A DNA stretch of 64,000 nt, taken from the NCBI GenBank assembly GCA_032716605.1, contig CM064506.1, forward strand, positions 18,922,556 to 18,986,555, written 5' to 3'. Under the pieces are notes generated by a model, which made no database searches, was not told where the DNA came from, and was given only the letters and a program-made list of their open reading frames with translations. Positions 1-10,694 of this stretch are shown here, one piece after another. Within the stretch, counting starts at the first letter, position 1. Each line of letters opens with the position of its first letter. The position numbers were made by a program, and so were the translations under genes. Origin of the DNA: Paralithodes platypus (taxonomy: Eukaryota > Arthropoda > Malacostraca > Decapoda > Lithodidae).

Positions 1-191
1 GGTACATAATTAGTAAGACGACAAATAGATGTTTTCTTTGCTACCAGCTTACTTCTGATCCCCAAGAAAACTTAATACGGTAGTAGAACAACACACTCTA
101 AACAAATTATGTAAATTATTTCCTCCAGCTTTTACGTTTGAAATAATAAAAGTTAATTAAATAGAAAGGGTGCGAGAGATGAGATGGTAGG
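1..191. other. unassigned AT-rich flank
   Basis: Nothing coding or repetitive is recognised here before the GT-rich repeat begins. Confidence 0.4.
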
Positions 192-400
192 GTGGGGATG
201 AAAGTTGTGGGGGTGAGGTTGTGTGTGTATATGTATGTCTGTCTGTGTGTGTATGTGTGTGTGTATGTATCAACTGTCAGAGGAGCTATAATATATGTTT
301 GTGTATGTGTCAGCTGTCAGAGGAGCTACGGTGTGTGTGTGTGTGTGTATGTATCAACTGTCAGAGGAGCTACGGTGTGTGTGTGAGTGTTTATGAACCC
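192..400. repeat. GT-rich minisatellite with CAACTGTCAGAGGAGCTA unit
   Basis: A GT/TATG tract is interrupted three times (about 270, 311 and 354) by a near-identical block reading CARCTGTCAGAGGAGCTA, giving a roughly 40-45 bp higher-order unit. The short reading frames over it are cysteine- and valine-rich translations of GT repeats and are not genes. Confidence 0.75.
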
Positions 401-489
401 TTGAATGTGGCCTTCTATTATTCAAGAGTATGTTTTTTTTTTCTTTTCTGTGAGGGAGGCAAAAGGCAGAACTGCCTATAGCGAGTGCC

Positions 490-1065
490 TCCCCATAGTT
501 GAAACAGTGACAGGGTCAAACTCAAGGGACGTTAGAGCCAAAATGCCTGGACACACGGAATTTGAAGCAATTTAAGTCATAGGAAGAGGGAAAGACTGAT
601 TCTGGGAGAGTTCCAGAGCTCAGCTGTTGAATAGAAGAAAGACAGAGTAACGTTTCACTCTTGGGTTGGAGAGTTGCACAGAGTAGGGGTGGGATTGTGT
701 TGCAAGATGGGTACCACGTAACCTACGTAAAGGAGGTGGTATACACTGGGAAAGCTCTGAGGAACACTGATTATTATAGTAGCGATAGAATAGCGAGAGA
801 GATGCAACATTGCGGCGAAGAGAGAGAGATTGCAGAGAGTTGGTGAGTGGACGGGAGTTAATGATACGAAAGGCCTTCCTTTCAATACTCAATACAAGGA
901 CGCACTATGCCCCTGTACAGAGCAAGAAGCTGTGCAGGGGTAAAGAACCCCCTAAGGCGGTTGAGCACACCCAGCTTCTGGGAGGCTGCCTTAGCAAGAC
1001 TGGTACCGGTAATATGGTCCTTCCAACTGAGAGCTATCGATATGTTTTGTAGTACCATATATTTG
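490..1065 (-). mobile_element. non-LTR retrotransposon 3' fragment (RT C-terminus)
   Basis: On the minus strand two reading frames give the region downstream of the reverse transcriptase palm. The first (1053 to 893) contains KAASQKLGVLNRLRGFF and ends RGIVRPCIEY. The second (about 890 to 620) contains SLRRNVASLSLFYRYY and the CIPPPL stretch typical of arthropod LINE C-termini. A small deletion and frameshift near 890 separates them, so the copy is dead. The 3' untranslated end near 470-490 (GGCAGTTCTGCC) recurs at 15784-15850. I cannot name the clade with confidence. Confidence 0.75.
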
Positions 1066-1103
1066 TTTAATTGTACTATGTTGTTTTGTGTATACATTTC
1101 CAG

Positions 1104-1108
<5 letters not shown>

Positions 1109-1149
<41 letters not shown>
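1109..1149. repeat. (TA)n microsatellite
   Basis: Uninterrupted TA dinucleotide run of about 20 units. Confidence 0.95.
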
Positions 1150-1151
<2 letters not shown>

Positions 1152-1300
1152 TCTATCTGCTGCAACGTCTCGGGGGTTATGATAATGATATATTATTATT
1201 GAGGGTTGTGTTTGCCGTTGTCATTTTCATTGTCATTTTCATTGCATTGTCTAAATGTACCTAGAATAAAATTGAAAAGACTTCGCCGGTACAGAAGGGG

Positions 1301-1636
1301 TTAAGGCGAGATTTCCACTTGAGGGATATTTTTCTTGACCCCTTTCTCCCTCATGTTTAGCCCCATTGGTTTTTTTTAGATTTTGAGACGTTTGCCATTT
1401 AGTTTGACGATTTTATAAACGCTTGCTCCATTTGTCAATTTTAAGACCTTTCGTGCCATTTAGCTGTCTATTTTTTTCTGGCGAGCGACAGCGAGTCTGT
1501 AATTTTAGAGGAACCGGCCTTCAGCCAGGACATTTTACTACCGAAAAATTTACAAATTTATCTTGAAAGGTGGTCAAGGGGGTGTAATTTTAAGCTTGAT
1601 GGAGGTCTAGGGAACAAACTAAAAACCTCCCCTTAA
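1301..1636 (+). mobile_element. TTAA-flanked MITE, family G4
   Basis: A 336-bp element starts TTAAGGCGAGAT and ends ACCTCCCCTTAA, so TTAA stands at both edges and the ends are inverted. It contains the conserved core GGCGAGCGACAGCGAG and the stem CCGGCCTTCAGCCAGG. It is one of about a dozen related copies in the window. There is no coding capacity. TTAA target sites are characteristic of piggyBac-type transposition; assignment of this family to piggyBac is inference. Confidence 0.8.
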
Positions 1637-1667
1637 GGCCCAGACCTTGAATACCCTCCTCCCACCC

Positions 1668-1717
1668 CCCCAAAAAAAAAAAAAAATAGCCACTGTCATC
1701 GTCGCTTATGTGCCTGG

Positions 1718-1787
<70 letters not shown>

Positions 1788-1850
1788 ACAGCTGTAGTAA
1801 GAGCAGGGAGCTGGTGTGTGTGTGTGTGTGTGTGGGGGGGGGGGGGTACT
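1668..1850. repeat. poly(A), (GA)n and (GT)n/poly(G) simple repeats
   Basis: A poly(A) run at about 1672-1686 is followed by (GA)n at 1723-1786 and a GT plus poly(G) run at 1815-1846. The overlapping reading frames are serine/leucine or Arg-Glu low-complexity shadows. Confidence 0.9.
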
Positions 1851-3013
1851 GTCTCCCATAAATTCTTCAGAAGTCTCACGCTTGCCGTCACTTCCTTCGG
1901 CTTCTCCGGCTGCGACTTCCACTTCAGGTGGCACTTCTTCTTCCCCTATTCATGTTATTTGTTCACTGTTCTTCACCCAAATATCACATCAAAATACACT
2001 GTGCAACTGTGTGAACGTCGTGAACTTCTGTTGTTGCTTGTACTCCTTTCTGTGTCCTCTAGATGACTATTCTTACTATTTTATCTTCTAATATTTATGC
2101 TGTGTTTTTTACTTCTTTTGTTTTTTCGTCATATGTTCCGTTTCCTGCTGTTTTTATGTTCTATCATTAATGCTGCGTTTTCTACTTCTGTTGCTTGACC
2201 TGTGTTCGATCCCAGCCAAGGCAAACATATTTAGTGGGTGTGGTTGTACGTCCTAACGTGTTTCCATGCTCTCACCCAATCGAGGGACATCACCATTACG
2301 TATACAGCCTAGCAACACACATAGCAAAGCCACTCCAACAGCTTTTTTTCTCTCCAACACCCCTTCTCCCCTCTCAACACTTCGAAATGTAGAAGAGATG
2401 TGCCGTTGTAAAGGCTTGTCCCTCAATACCTTCACCTGACCTGCCCTGGTTTAACCCCCTTAAGAAACGTTATAGACTGCATCACCGTTGATTCATTTAA
2501 ACTCCGCCTAGACAAATATCTCGCATCAAACCCGCGAGTGACTGCGTTTGTAAATGAATAACTTTATTTTATCCCCCCCCCCCTCAGTTACTAACCCATA
2601 TGTCCTCTACTAACTTCCTAATCCTGCCACGGACATTAGTTCCAGGGCAGTAATTCCCTTTCCAATGTTCCCTTACCCACTCTAAACCACTGTTTGGACA
2701 CTTGATCCTCAGTGTTTTGGAGGACAAGCAACCTAGAAGGGTCACTAGATATGTTGTTGCTTGATTTCCTTTGTACTTCCTTTGTACTCCTTCTGTACAG
2801 GCGATGTTCATATTATTTTATTCTAGCTAAATTTACACGATTTCATGCAGTTTAAGAAGGATCTGTGGTAATTAAAAGGGTTAAGTAAGATAGGTCGAAG
2901 CCTGTTAATTACTGGAGGCCCTTATTAAACTGAATACAATTATCTAATAGTAGCCAGAATCAAATTAATAATACGTCGCCTGTACACATAAGGGGTTTAC
3001 GTCTTTGTTTTCG
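1851..3013. other. non-coding stretch, mostly unassigned
   Basis: No coding potential is recognised. A T-rich tract lies at 2030-2170 and a poly(C) run near 2574-2584. The segment 2815-2885 (tail AAAAGGGTTAAG) resembles the inner part of the TTAA MITE at 42635-42842 and may be a decayed relative. Confidence 0.4.
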
Positions 3014-3395
3014 TTAAGGGGGGCCACTTGCTTTTTATCTCTTTCTCTCCTTTTCTCCCTTTCTCTGGATTATATCCATTCGGTCCCATTCAGCCAACTG
3101 TTTTAAGACGTTTATCCCCATCCAGGTGTCGATTTTTTCCTGGCGAGCGATAGCGAGCCAGTATTGTATGGAGAAATCCGGCTTCGCCGGAGAAATTTTT
3201 CTATCGAAAAATGTACAAATTTAGCTTGCTGTCAAAACAAAAATATATATATGCTGGCTCGCTACCGCTCGCCAGGAAAATATTGACACCTGGATGGGGG
3301 TAAACGTCTTAAAACAGTAGGCTGAATTGGGCCGAATGGATACAAGCCAAAGAGAGAGGAAGAGAAAGGTAATAAAAGCGAGGTGGGCCCCTTAA
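3014..3395. mobile_element. palindromic TTAA-flanked element (G4-related)
   Basis: TTAA stands at 3014-3017 and 3392-3395. The two halves are long inverted repeats: the left arm runs from TTAAGGGGGGCCAC through CAGGTGTCGATTTTTTCC to the core GGCGAGCGATAGCGAGCC, and the right arm mirrors it from GGCTCGCTACCGCTCGCC to GTGGGCCCCTTAA. The spacer holds a CCGGCTTCGCCGG hairpin. It could fold into a hairpin more than 130 bp long. A second copy is at 15294-15646. Confidence 0.8.
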
Positions 3396-3436
3396 TGATG
3401 CCTAAGTCTCCTTCAAACGAGAGCATTCTGGGAATA

Positions 3437-3660
3437 ACTAAGGGGGTATGTTTTTTTGTCTGGCCCCCTTTCTCCCTCTTGTTTGCCCAAATAGTTTTCA
3501 GATGTTAAGACGTTAGGCCCGTTAGTTTGGCGATTTTAATACTTTTCGCCCCATTTCTTTGTCAATATTAAGACCTTTCGTGCCATTTAGGTGTCAATGT
3601 TTTCCTGGCGAGCGAGAGCGAGCCTTTAATTTTAGGACGAACCAGCCTACCCCCCTTTAA
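3437..3660 (+). mobile_element. truncated G4-family MITE
   Basis: It starts CTAAGGGGGTATG, passes through the family blocks CCCCATTTCTTTGTCAAT and CTGGCGAGCGAGAGCGAGCC, and breaks off at ACCAGCCTACCCCCC without the 3' end. Confidence 0.7.
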
Positions 3661-3753
3661 ATATTAGGACCTAATAAAAAAACATGTAATTTTGTGTTGA
3701 CTTTACAGTACGCTTATTTCCGAGAAGAGTTATTTTGGTTAATCTAGGTTACA

Positions 3754-4014
3754 TAATGTGATAAGCTTAGATTATCCTAGCTGCCTCGTTTAATGTGATA
3801 AGATTAGATTATCCTAGCTGCCTCGTTTAATGTGATAAGATTAGATTATCCTAGCTGCCTCGTTTAATGTGATAAGATTAGATTATCCTAGCTGCCTCGT
3901 TTAATGTGATAAGCTTAGATTATCCTAGCTGCCTCGTTTAATGTGATAAGCTTAGATTATCCTAGCTGCCTCGTTTAATGTGATAAGCTTAGATTATCCT
4001 AGCTGCCTCGTTTA
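3754..4014. repeat. minisatellite A, 37-bp unit, 7 copies
   Basis: Units start at 3754, 3791, 3828, 3865, 3902, 3939 and 3976 and contain GTGATAAGMTTAGATTATCC and CTAGCTGCCTCGTT. The only repeated variant is A/C in GATAAG[A/C]TTAG; the A form occupies units 2 to 4. No spacers are present, so this is not a CRISPR array. Confidence 0.97.
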
Positions 4015-4095
4015 ATTAATGGCCATTCTCCATTTATACCATCCACACTTTAGGTCCAATTAATCTTTGCAACAACTCCAGGTAGGTAGGATATC

Positions 4096-6296
4096 TGATT
4101 ACGTTGGTGTCCGATAATGCCTATCTTAATTAATTACGGTTACCATTCGATGATTACGTTGGTGTCCGATGATGCCTATCTTAATTAATTACGGTTACCA
4201 TTCGATGATTACGTTGGTGTCCGATAATGCCTATCTTAATTAATTACGGTTACCATTCCATGATTACGTTGGTGTCCGATGATGCCTATCTTAATTAATT
4301 ACGGTTACCATTCGATGATTACGTTGGTGTCCAATGATGCCTATCTTAATTAATTACAGTTACCATTCCATGATTACGTTGGTGTCCGATGATGCCTATC
4401 TTAATTAATTACGGTTACCATTCCATGATTACGTTGGTGTCCGATGATGCCTATCTTAATTAATTACGGTTACCATTCCATGATTACGTTGGTGTCCGAT
4501 GATGCCTATCTTAATTAATTACGGTTACCATTCCATGATTACGTTGGTGTCCGATGATGCCTATCTTAATTAATTACGGTTACCATTCCATGATTACGTT
4601 GGTGTCCGATGATGCCTATCTTAATTAATTACGGTTACCATTCCATGATTACGTTGGTGTCCGATGATGCCTATCTTAATTAATTACGGTTACCATTCCA
4701 TGATTACGTTGGTGTCCGATGATGCCTATCTTAATTAATTACGGTTACCATTCCATGATTACGTTGGTGTCCGATGATGCCTATCTTAATTAATTACGGT
4801 TACCATTCCATGATTACGTTGGTGTCCGATGATGCCTATCTTAATTAATTACGGTTACCATTCCATGATTACGTTGGTGTCCGATGATGCCTATCTTAAT
4901 TAATTACGGTTACCATTCCATGATTACGTTTGGTGTCCGATGATGCCTATCTTAATTAATTACGGTTACCATTCCATGATTACGTTGGTGTCCGATGATG
5001 CCTATCTTAATTAATTACGGTTACCATTCCATGATTACGTTGGTGTCCGATGATGCCTATCTTAATTAATTACGGTTACCATTCCATGATTACGTTGGTG
5101 TCCGATGATGCCTATCTTAATTAATTACGGTTACCATTCCATGATTACGTTGGTGTCCGATGATGCCTATCTTAATTAATTACGGTTACCATTCCATGAT
5201 TACGTTGGTGTCCGATGATGCCTATCTTAATTAATTACGGTTACCATTCCATGATTACGTTGGTGTCCGATGATGCCTATCTTAATTAATTACGGTTACC
5301 ATTCCATGATTACGTTGGTGTCCGATGATGCCTATCTTAATTAATTACGGTTACCATTCCATGATTACGTTGGTGTCCGATGATGCCTATCTTAATTAAT
5401 TACGGTTACCATTCCATGATTACGTTGGTGTCCGATGATGCCTATCTTAATTAATTGTTACCATTCCATGATTACGTTGGTGTCCGATGATGCCTATCTT
5501 AATTAATTACGGTTACCATTCCATGATTACGTTGGTGTCCGATGATGCCTATCTTAATTAATTACGGTTACCATTCCATGATTACGTTGGTGTCCGATGA
5601 TGCCTATCTTAATTAATTACGGTTACCATTCCATGATTACGTTGGTGTCCGATGATGCCTATCTTAATTAATTACGGTTACCATTCCATGATTACGTTGG
5701 TGTCCGATGATGCCTATCTTAATTAATTACGGTTACCATTCCATGATTACGTTGGTGTCCGATGATGCCTATCTTAATTAATTACGGTTACCATTCCATG
5801 ATTACGTTGGTGTCCGATGATGCCTATCTTAATTAATTACGGTTACCATTCCATGATTACGTTGGTGTCCGATGATGCCTATCTTAATTAATTACGGTTA
5901 CCATTCCATGATTACGTTGGTGTCCGATGATGCCTATCTTAATTAATTACGGTTACCATTCCATGATTACGTTGGTGTCCGATGATGCCTATCTTAATTA
6001 ATTACGGTTACCATTCGATGATTACGTTGGTGTCCGATGATGCCTATCTTAATTAATTACGGTTACCATTCCATGATTACGTTGGTGTCCGATGATGCTA
6101 TCTTAATTAATTACGGTTACCATTCGATGATTACGTTGGTGTCCGATGATGCCTATCTTAATTAATTACGGTTACCATTCCATGATTACGTTGGTGTCCG
6201 ATGATGCCTATCTTAATTAATTACGGTTACCATTCGATGATTACGTTGGTGTCCGATGATGCCTATCTTAATTAATTACGGTTACCATTCGATGAT
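4096..6296. repeat. minisatellite B, 55-bp unit, about 40 copies
   Basis: The period is 55 bp, with the unit holding TGATTACGTTGGTGTCCGAT, GATGCCTATC and TTAATTAATTACGGTTACC. Copies are nearly identical over 2.2 kb. The few variants are an extra T near 4930, a loss of ACG at about 5457, a lost C near 6097, and a C/G change before ATGATT whose G form is found only in the outer units. Confidence 0.98.
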
Positions 6297-6500
6297 TTGA
6301 TTAAAGTTGAGGGGGGATGGGCTTCTTTATTTGATTAAAGTTGAGGGGGGATGGGCTTCTTTATTTGATTAAAGTTGAGGGGGGATGGGCTTCTTTATTT
6401 GATTAAAGTTGAGGGGGGATGGGCTTCTTTATTTGATTAAAGTTGAGGGGGGATGGGCTTCTTTATTTGATTAAAGTTGAGGGGGGATGGGCTTCTTTAT
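6296..6500. repeat. minisatellite C, 34-bp unit, 6 copies
   Basis: Six identical units start at 6296, 6330, 6364, 6398, 6432 and 6466 (TTTGATTAAAGTTGAGGGGG, then GATGGGCTTCTTTA). The array starts inside the last minisatellite B unit, sharing its ATGATTTGAT boundary. Confidence 0.97.
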
Positions 6501-6539
6501 TTCCTCATTTATATATTTGTTATAATGATTTTAGTTTCC

Positions 6540-6845
6540 TCCCTAGACTTCCACCAAACTTTGAAAAACACCCACTAGACCCCCGTTTAAGATAAATTTA
6601 AACATTTTTCGGTAGGAAAAAGTCCTGGCCGAAGGCCGATTCTTCCAAATTACAGGCTCACAGGATCGTTCACCAGGAAAAAAATCGACACCTAAATAGC
6701 ACGAAAGGTCATAATATTGACAAGGAAATGATGCGGAAGGTCTTAACATCAACAAACTAATGGGGCAAACATCTCCTTGAAATCTGAAAACAAATGGGGC
6801 TAAACATAAGGAAGAAGAGAGACCAGAAAAACGACCCATCTCCCC
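6540..6845 (-). mobile_element. G4-family MITE, reverse orientation
   Basis: Read on the minus strand it begins GGGGAGATGGGTCGTTTTTC, passes the GGCCTTCGGCC stem and ends in the GGTGTTTTTCAAAG... block at 6545-6570. Flanking TTAA has decayed (CTTATA at the 5' end). Confidence 0.75.
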
Positions 6846-6904
6846 TTATAAAATGGGCTGTAAATTTCCAACCTATTTATTCCCTGGCTGGCCCTTCTGA
6901 CTAC

Positions 6905-7094
6905 TCTATAGTCGGTTATATTTCAACTGGCGGTAAATTGAACTACGAAACTACTATGTTCTCTGCATCATATTAAGACCAAGTTTATATCATTAACACC
7001 ATATTTCACTTCAAAATCTTCGAATTAACTAAGAAATCTTGATGGGAACTTTGCAATTTACCGCCAGTTGAAAATAAACCAAGTAGGCTATAGT
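6905..7094. mobile_element. MITE with CTATAGTCGGTTATATTTCA termini
   Basis: Inverted ends of about 35 bp: left CTATAGTCGGTTATATTTCA then ACTGGCGGTAAATTG, right CAATTTACCGCCAGTTGAAA ending in GGCTATAG. Related termini appear at 8395-8535, 28845-29537, near 39130 and at 61692-61926. Confidence 0.75.
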
Positions 7095-7302
7095 TATTTG
7101 TGAGCTATAGAATTTTGCGTTCGAGAGTTTTCGGCTACTTATTTGGAACAGGGTATAGTTTTCTGACTTAGCACTCACGGATGGAACTGATTTTCACTTT
7201 TGATACAGTATTTTGCACTGTGCATCGAGTATCTCCTTGGAATGGTCCGCGTGAGCTGTGAGATGCTGACTAATCCCTGTAACCCTCTCTCTCAGTCAAG
7301 GT

Positions 7303-7306
<4 letters not shown>

Positions 7307-7368
<62 letters not shown>

Positions 7369-7647
7369 CAAACACACACCCACACACATATAAACGCACA
7401 TACAGACACACATCAAACACACACACACACACACACATCAAATACGCACACACACACACACACACATAGACACACATCAAACACACACACATAGACACAC
7501 ATCAAACACACACACACAACACACCCAACCACTCGCTCACACACATACACACTCTCACACACACACCTTTAACATCCCTTCTCATCACTCCCCCCTCTCT
7601 CTTACTCACACACACACACACACACACACCTTTAACATCCCTCCCCG

Positions 7648-7694
<47 letters not shown>

Positions 7695-7695
7695 T
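7307..7695. repeat. (AC)n-rich microsatellite block
   Basis: Long (AC)n tracts are broken by ATCAAAC and ATAGAC, then by blocks such as CCTTTAACATCCCTYCTC between AC runs at 7560-7690. Reading frames here are Thr-His or Cys-Val low complexity. Confidence 0.95.
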
Positions 7696-7820
7696 TAACA
7701 TAACTTCCTTCTCTCTCTCTATCTTGCACCATAGCTATTTATAGAGCATCACATGATCACACTATATCCCTGCCTCCCTCGCAGTGTTGCCAATTTAGCT
7801 ACAGAGGCAAATGTTTACAT

Positions 7821-8029
7821 CTATAGTCCGTTCATGCTAAGTTGGGCAAGTAATCCTAACCTCTGTAACTCAAAAAGGGCTAGAGCAAATGCGTTGTCAA
7901 TTGCCACACCTATTCCCTAGCCAAGTCTTCCAATTTGGTAGAAATATTAGCTCGATTACTCTGTCTTTTTTTAGTTATCAGAGGTTAGGGGTTACGATTT
8001 CTGCCCAACCTAGGATGAACAGACTATAG
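7821..8029. mobile_element. 209-bp MITE with CTATAGTC ends
   Basis: The left end CTATAGTCCGTTCATGCTAA with GTTGGGCA and CTAACCTCTG mirrors the right end CAGAGGTTAG, TGCCCAACCTAGGATGAAC and AGACTATAG. The termini resemble those at 6905-7094, but the interior is different. Confidence 0.7.
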
Positions 8030-8154
8030 AGACGTGAATCCTAGCGATACTATGTAGATTTGAGCCATTCTAGAGCGATATTGTAGAGATTGTGGCATTA
8101 TTCTAGCGGTTTTGGGCATTTATTTACTATTTAGCGGCCTTGATTTGGCAACCC

Positions 8155-8640
8155 TGCAAGTTCCTCTCGTATGCAAAAGCGGAGTCACACCAATTATATT
8201 TCCGGCAACCTTCCATCGTCACCTTGAATCTAAAGTCGATGTCACACCAATTATTTTTTCCCGGCAATTTTCGATGAACAAGTTTGTTCTCGTAATATTG
8301 TGAGGCTTTCACATTGGAATCGGAAACTTAAGTAGGTTTTATTTCATAATCCCCTAAAAGCTAATTTATCGATACTTGATGGAAACATAAGAAACTACTA
8401 TGTCTCTGTATCATATTTAGACCAAGTTTATATAGTTAGCACCATATTTCACTACAAAATATTCAAAATTACTGATAAATCTTGATGGGAACTTTGCAAT
8501 TTACCGTCAGTTGAAATGAAACAGACTATAGTTTGAAGGTAGATTATGTTAGGTGGTTGATTTCTGATATAATTTAGATTTTGAAGATGCCAGACTAAAA
8601 TTGTCTGTGCAAATTAACGGAAAAATAGCTTGCGTGACAT
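8155..8640. mobile_element. mosaic of decayed MITEs
   Basis: 8178-8330 carries GAGTCACACCAATTA and TTCCGGCAA blocks, and 8535-8640 ends ATAGCTTGCGTGACATCC; both resemble the element at 40473-40668. Between them, 8376-8535 resembles the interior of the 6905-7094 MITE. This suggests one element inserted in the other. Boundaries are uncertain. Confidence 0.45.
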
Positions 8641-8651
8641 CCTTAACCCCG

Positions 8652-9686
8652 TCAAAGAACATAACCAGGTCAAAGTTGCGGCTGCGAAACGTTTAACGGG
8701 TTGGATTCTGCGTACATTTAAAACACGTGGTGAACCTATGATAACGCTCTTCAAATCTCTAGTGCTACCGCGGCTTGAATACTGTAGCGCAGCGGTTCCC
8801 AAACTGCGGGTCATGACCCCCAAATGGGTCATGAGCCTTTTTCTGGGGGTCATGGAGGGTCCAAGATTGAGGATTATTTTTATGATATGCACTGTGGACG
8901 ATCTTCCTGATGACATACAAGAGGAATTCTTGGAGCTCATCAACAACACCGCAGCCAAAGAGGAGTTCCAGGAGTTCTCTGCTGTGATTAAACTTTAAAA
9001 TATATCTGCGCCATTGGAAATTAGTATTTTTTCGGAAGGCTTATAAAGGTGGGGGTCATGGTAGGTTTGGTACTACTGAAAGGGGTCACGTACTGGAAAA
9101 GTTTGGGAACCATTGCTGTAGCGTATTAACATCCTCATACAAAGCAGGTGAAATAAATGACTTAGCGAGTGTACAAAGAAATTTCACTTCGCATAATTAT
9201 AAGTTCGGTAAAACAGCTACACTATTGGGATCGTTTAAGAGCACTAAAACTGTACTCGCTGGAACGTAGAAGAGAACGTTACCTAATAATATACACGTGG
9301 AAAATCGCAGAGGGTTTAGTGCCATTCCTACATACTCCGATAATCATGACATTCAGTGATAGGAGAGGCTGGGAATGCAATATCCCCCGGATGAATAACA
9401 GGGGTGCTATGGGCTCTCTGCGAGAGGGCTGGTTATCACACAGAGGCCCACGTCTCTTCAACAAACTCCCACGGCGAGTAAGAGACCTGGGTCTCTTTAG
9501 ACAACTTCAAGAGAGCCCTCGATGTCGAACTGCAAAAAGTGCCAGACGAGCCCATCTTCGCAAGGGAGCGTGTTGTCTCTTCAAACAGTCTGCTGCACCA
9601 AAACACAACCCACAACGAGGGGCGACGCACTCCTCGGTGCTGCTAGGAGAGTGGCGAACACAACCTTAGGTGACCTTAGGTAGGTG
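8652..9686 (+). mobile_element. CR1/Jockey-like LINE family L1 copy 1, 3' fragment
   Basis: A 5'-truncated copy of the LINE also found at 11771, 23000, 31655 and 55015 (minus). It keeps the region after the RT palm, with KVAAAKRLTGWILRTFKTRG and, after the break, LYSLERRRERYLIIYTWKIA. It is interrupted by a hAT element at 8790-9115 and has further indels (for example an inserted ATT near 9190 and a frameshift near 9490). It ends in the direct repeat CCTTAGGTGACCTTAGGT, the L1 tail. It is not functional. Confidence 0.9.
8790..9115. mobile_element. hAT-type non-autonomous element with 8-bp TSD
   Basis: Termini CAGCGGTTCCCAAACT and AGTTTGGGAACCATTG are 16-bp inverted repeats with two mismatches. 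CTGTAGCG stands on both sides (8782-8789 and 9116-9123), an exact 8-bp target duplication; removing the insert restores the LINE reading seen at 25110-25140. Inside, 8896-8996 encodes DDIQEEFLELINNTAAKEEF, resembling the C-terminal part of ZBED5/SCAND3-type hAT transposases. The element is therefore an internally deleted derivative of a coding hAT. Family knowledge: hAT elements make 8-bp duplications. Confidence 0.93.
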
Positions 9687-9687
9687 T

Positions 9688-9772
9688 GTATACTGTATAT
9701 GTGTGGGTGTGTATATGTGTGTGTGGGTGTGTATATGTGTGTGTGTGAGTGCGTATATGTGTGTGTGTCTGT
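9688..9772. repeat. (GT)n microsatellite
   Basis: Imperfect GT tract with TATATG and GGGTGT interruptions, directly after the LINE tail. Confidence 0.9.
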
Positions 9773-10007
9773 CTTAGCTATGACTTCTTCCATGAACTGC
9801 ATCTTCCCCTATACTGTATACCGGTATGAAAGACATGAAGGTAGCTTCAAGTAGTGGCAATTCGCTACTTGCAGAGATAAGGGCATTATTGATAAGAGCC
9901 CCCGGTGGTGATAAGGAAGGCAACTGATTAGAAAGTGGGAGGAGGAGGAGGAGGAGGATGTGGATGTGGACATTAAGCAAGATATATATTGACGGTGGTG
10001 ACCGGTC
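9773..10007. other. short unassigned stretch with GGA repeats
   Basis: Contains a small (GAG)n run near 9940-9958. Nothing else is recognised. Confidence 0.4.
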
Positions 10008-10245
10008 AGTTGAACCAGTGCCACTTTAACCAGTGCTAACTCAACCAGTGGCCACTTCAACCAGTGACCATTTCAACCAGTGACCATTTTAACCAGTAGG
10101 TTAGGTTAGGTTAAGTTAGGTTATGTTAGGTTACTGGTTAAAATGGTCACTGGTTGAAATGCTCACTGGTTGAAATGCTCACTGGTTGAGTTAGCACTGG
10201 TTAAAGTGGCACTGGTTGAAGTGGCACTGGTTCAACTAACATGGA
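10008..10245. repeat. palindrome of ACCAGT units around a TTAGG core
   Basis: The left arm (10008-10096) is a run of units such as AACCAGTGCCACTTTAACC. The right arm (10132-10245) is its inverted copy (ACTGGTTAAAATGGTCACTG and so on). The loop, 10097-10133, is a degenerate run of GGTTA units, that is (TTAGG)n, the canonical arthropod telomeric repeat. Confidence 0.9.
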
Positions 10246-10299
10246 ACCATTGACGGTACCCAACCCACTAGTTTGTTGACTTAGTTGGTCACAGTGGAT

Positions 10300-10694
10300 A
10301 ATAGTAGGTACCATTAACAACAACAACTACTACTACTACTACCATATACTACCAGTGCTTGTAATCTCCTGTTAATATACAGTATACCGTGTATATATAT
10401 ATTATATATAGCCTATGCAACCGAAGGTATTAAACTACAGTACAAACGATTGCAATGTATGTTCTATCAAGATGGGGCCTTTGAAGTATGTAAACAGTAA
10501 GGATTCCAACAGAGAGGTAGATATATATATATGGAGGGAGGGAGGGAGGGAGGAGGGGTTTAGGTAGATATATAGGTAGGGAGAGGTTAAGGTAGATATA
10601 TATGGAGGGAGGTAGGGAGGGATTAAGGTAGATATATAGGAAGGGAAGTAGGGAGACAATAACCCCAAGTGTTATCACAATTGTTCAGTCAGTT
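10300..10694. repeat. simple repeats: ACT, TA and GGGA/GATATA-rich
   Basis: (ACT)n at about 10327-10345, a TA run at 10392-10409, and three GTAGATATATA...GGGAGG units at 10515-10655. The reading frames over them are low complexity. Confidence 0.8.

Noticed and set aside
1590..2066. Ser-Leu and Arg-Glu rich frames
   Set aside because: They cover (GA)n and (GT)n runs and a G4 MITE, with no conserved domain.
3754..6500. CRISPR-like regular repeats
   Set aside because: Units are contiguous with no unique spacers, and the context is eukaryotic; these are minisatellites.
10097..10133. A true chromosome end
   Set aside because: The TTAGG run is short, degenerate and interstitial, with unrelated DNA on both sides.
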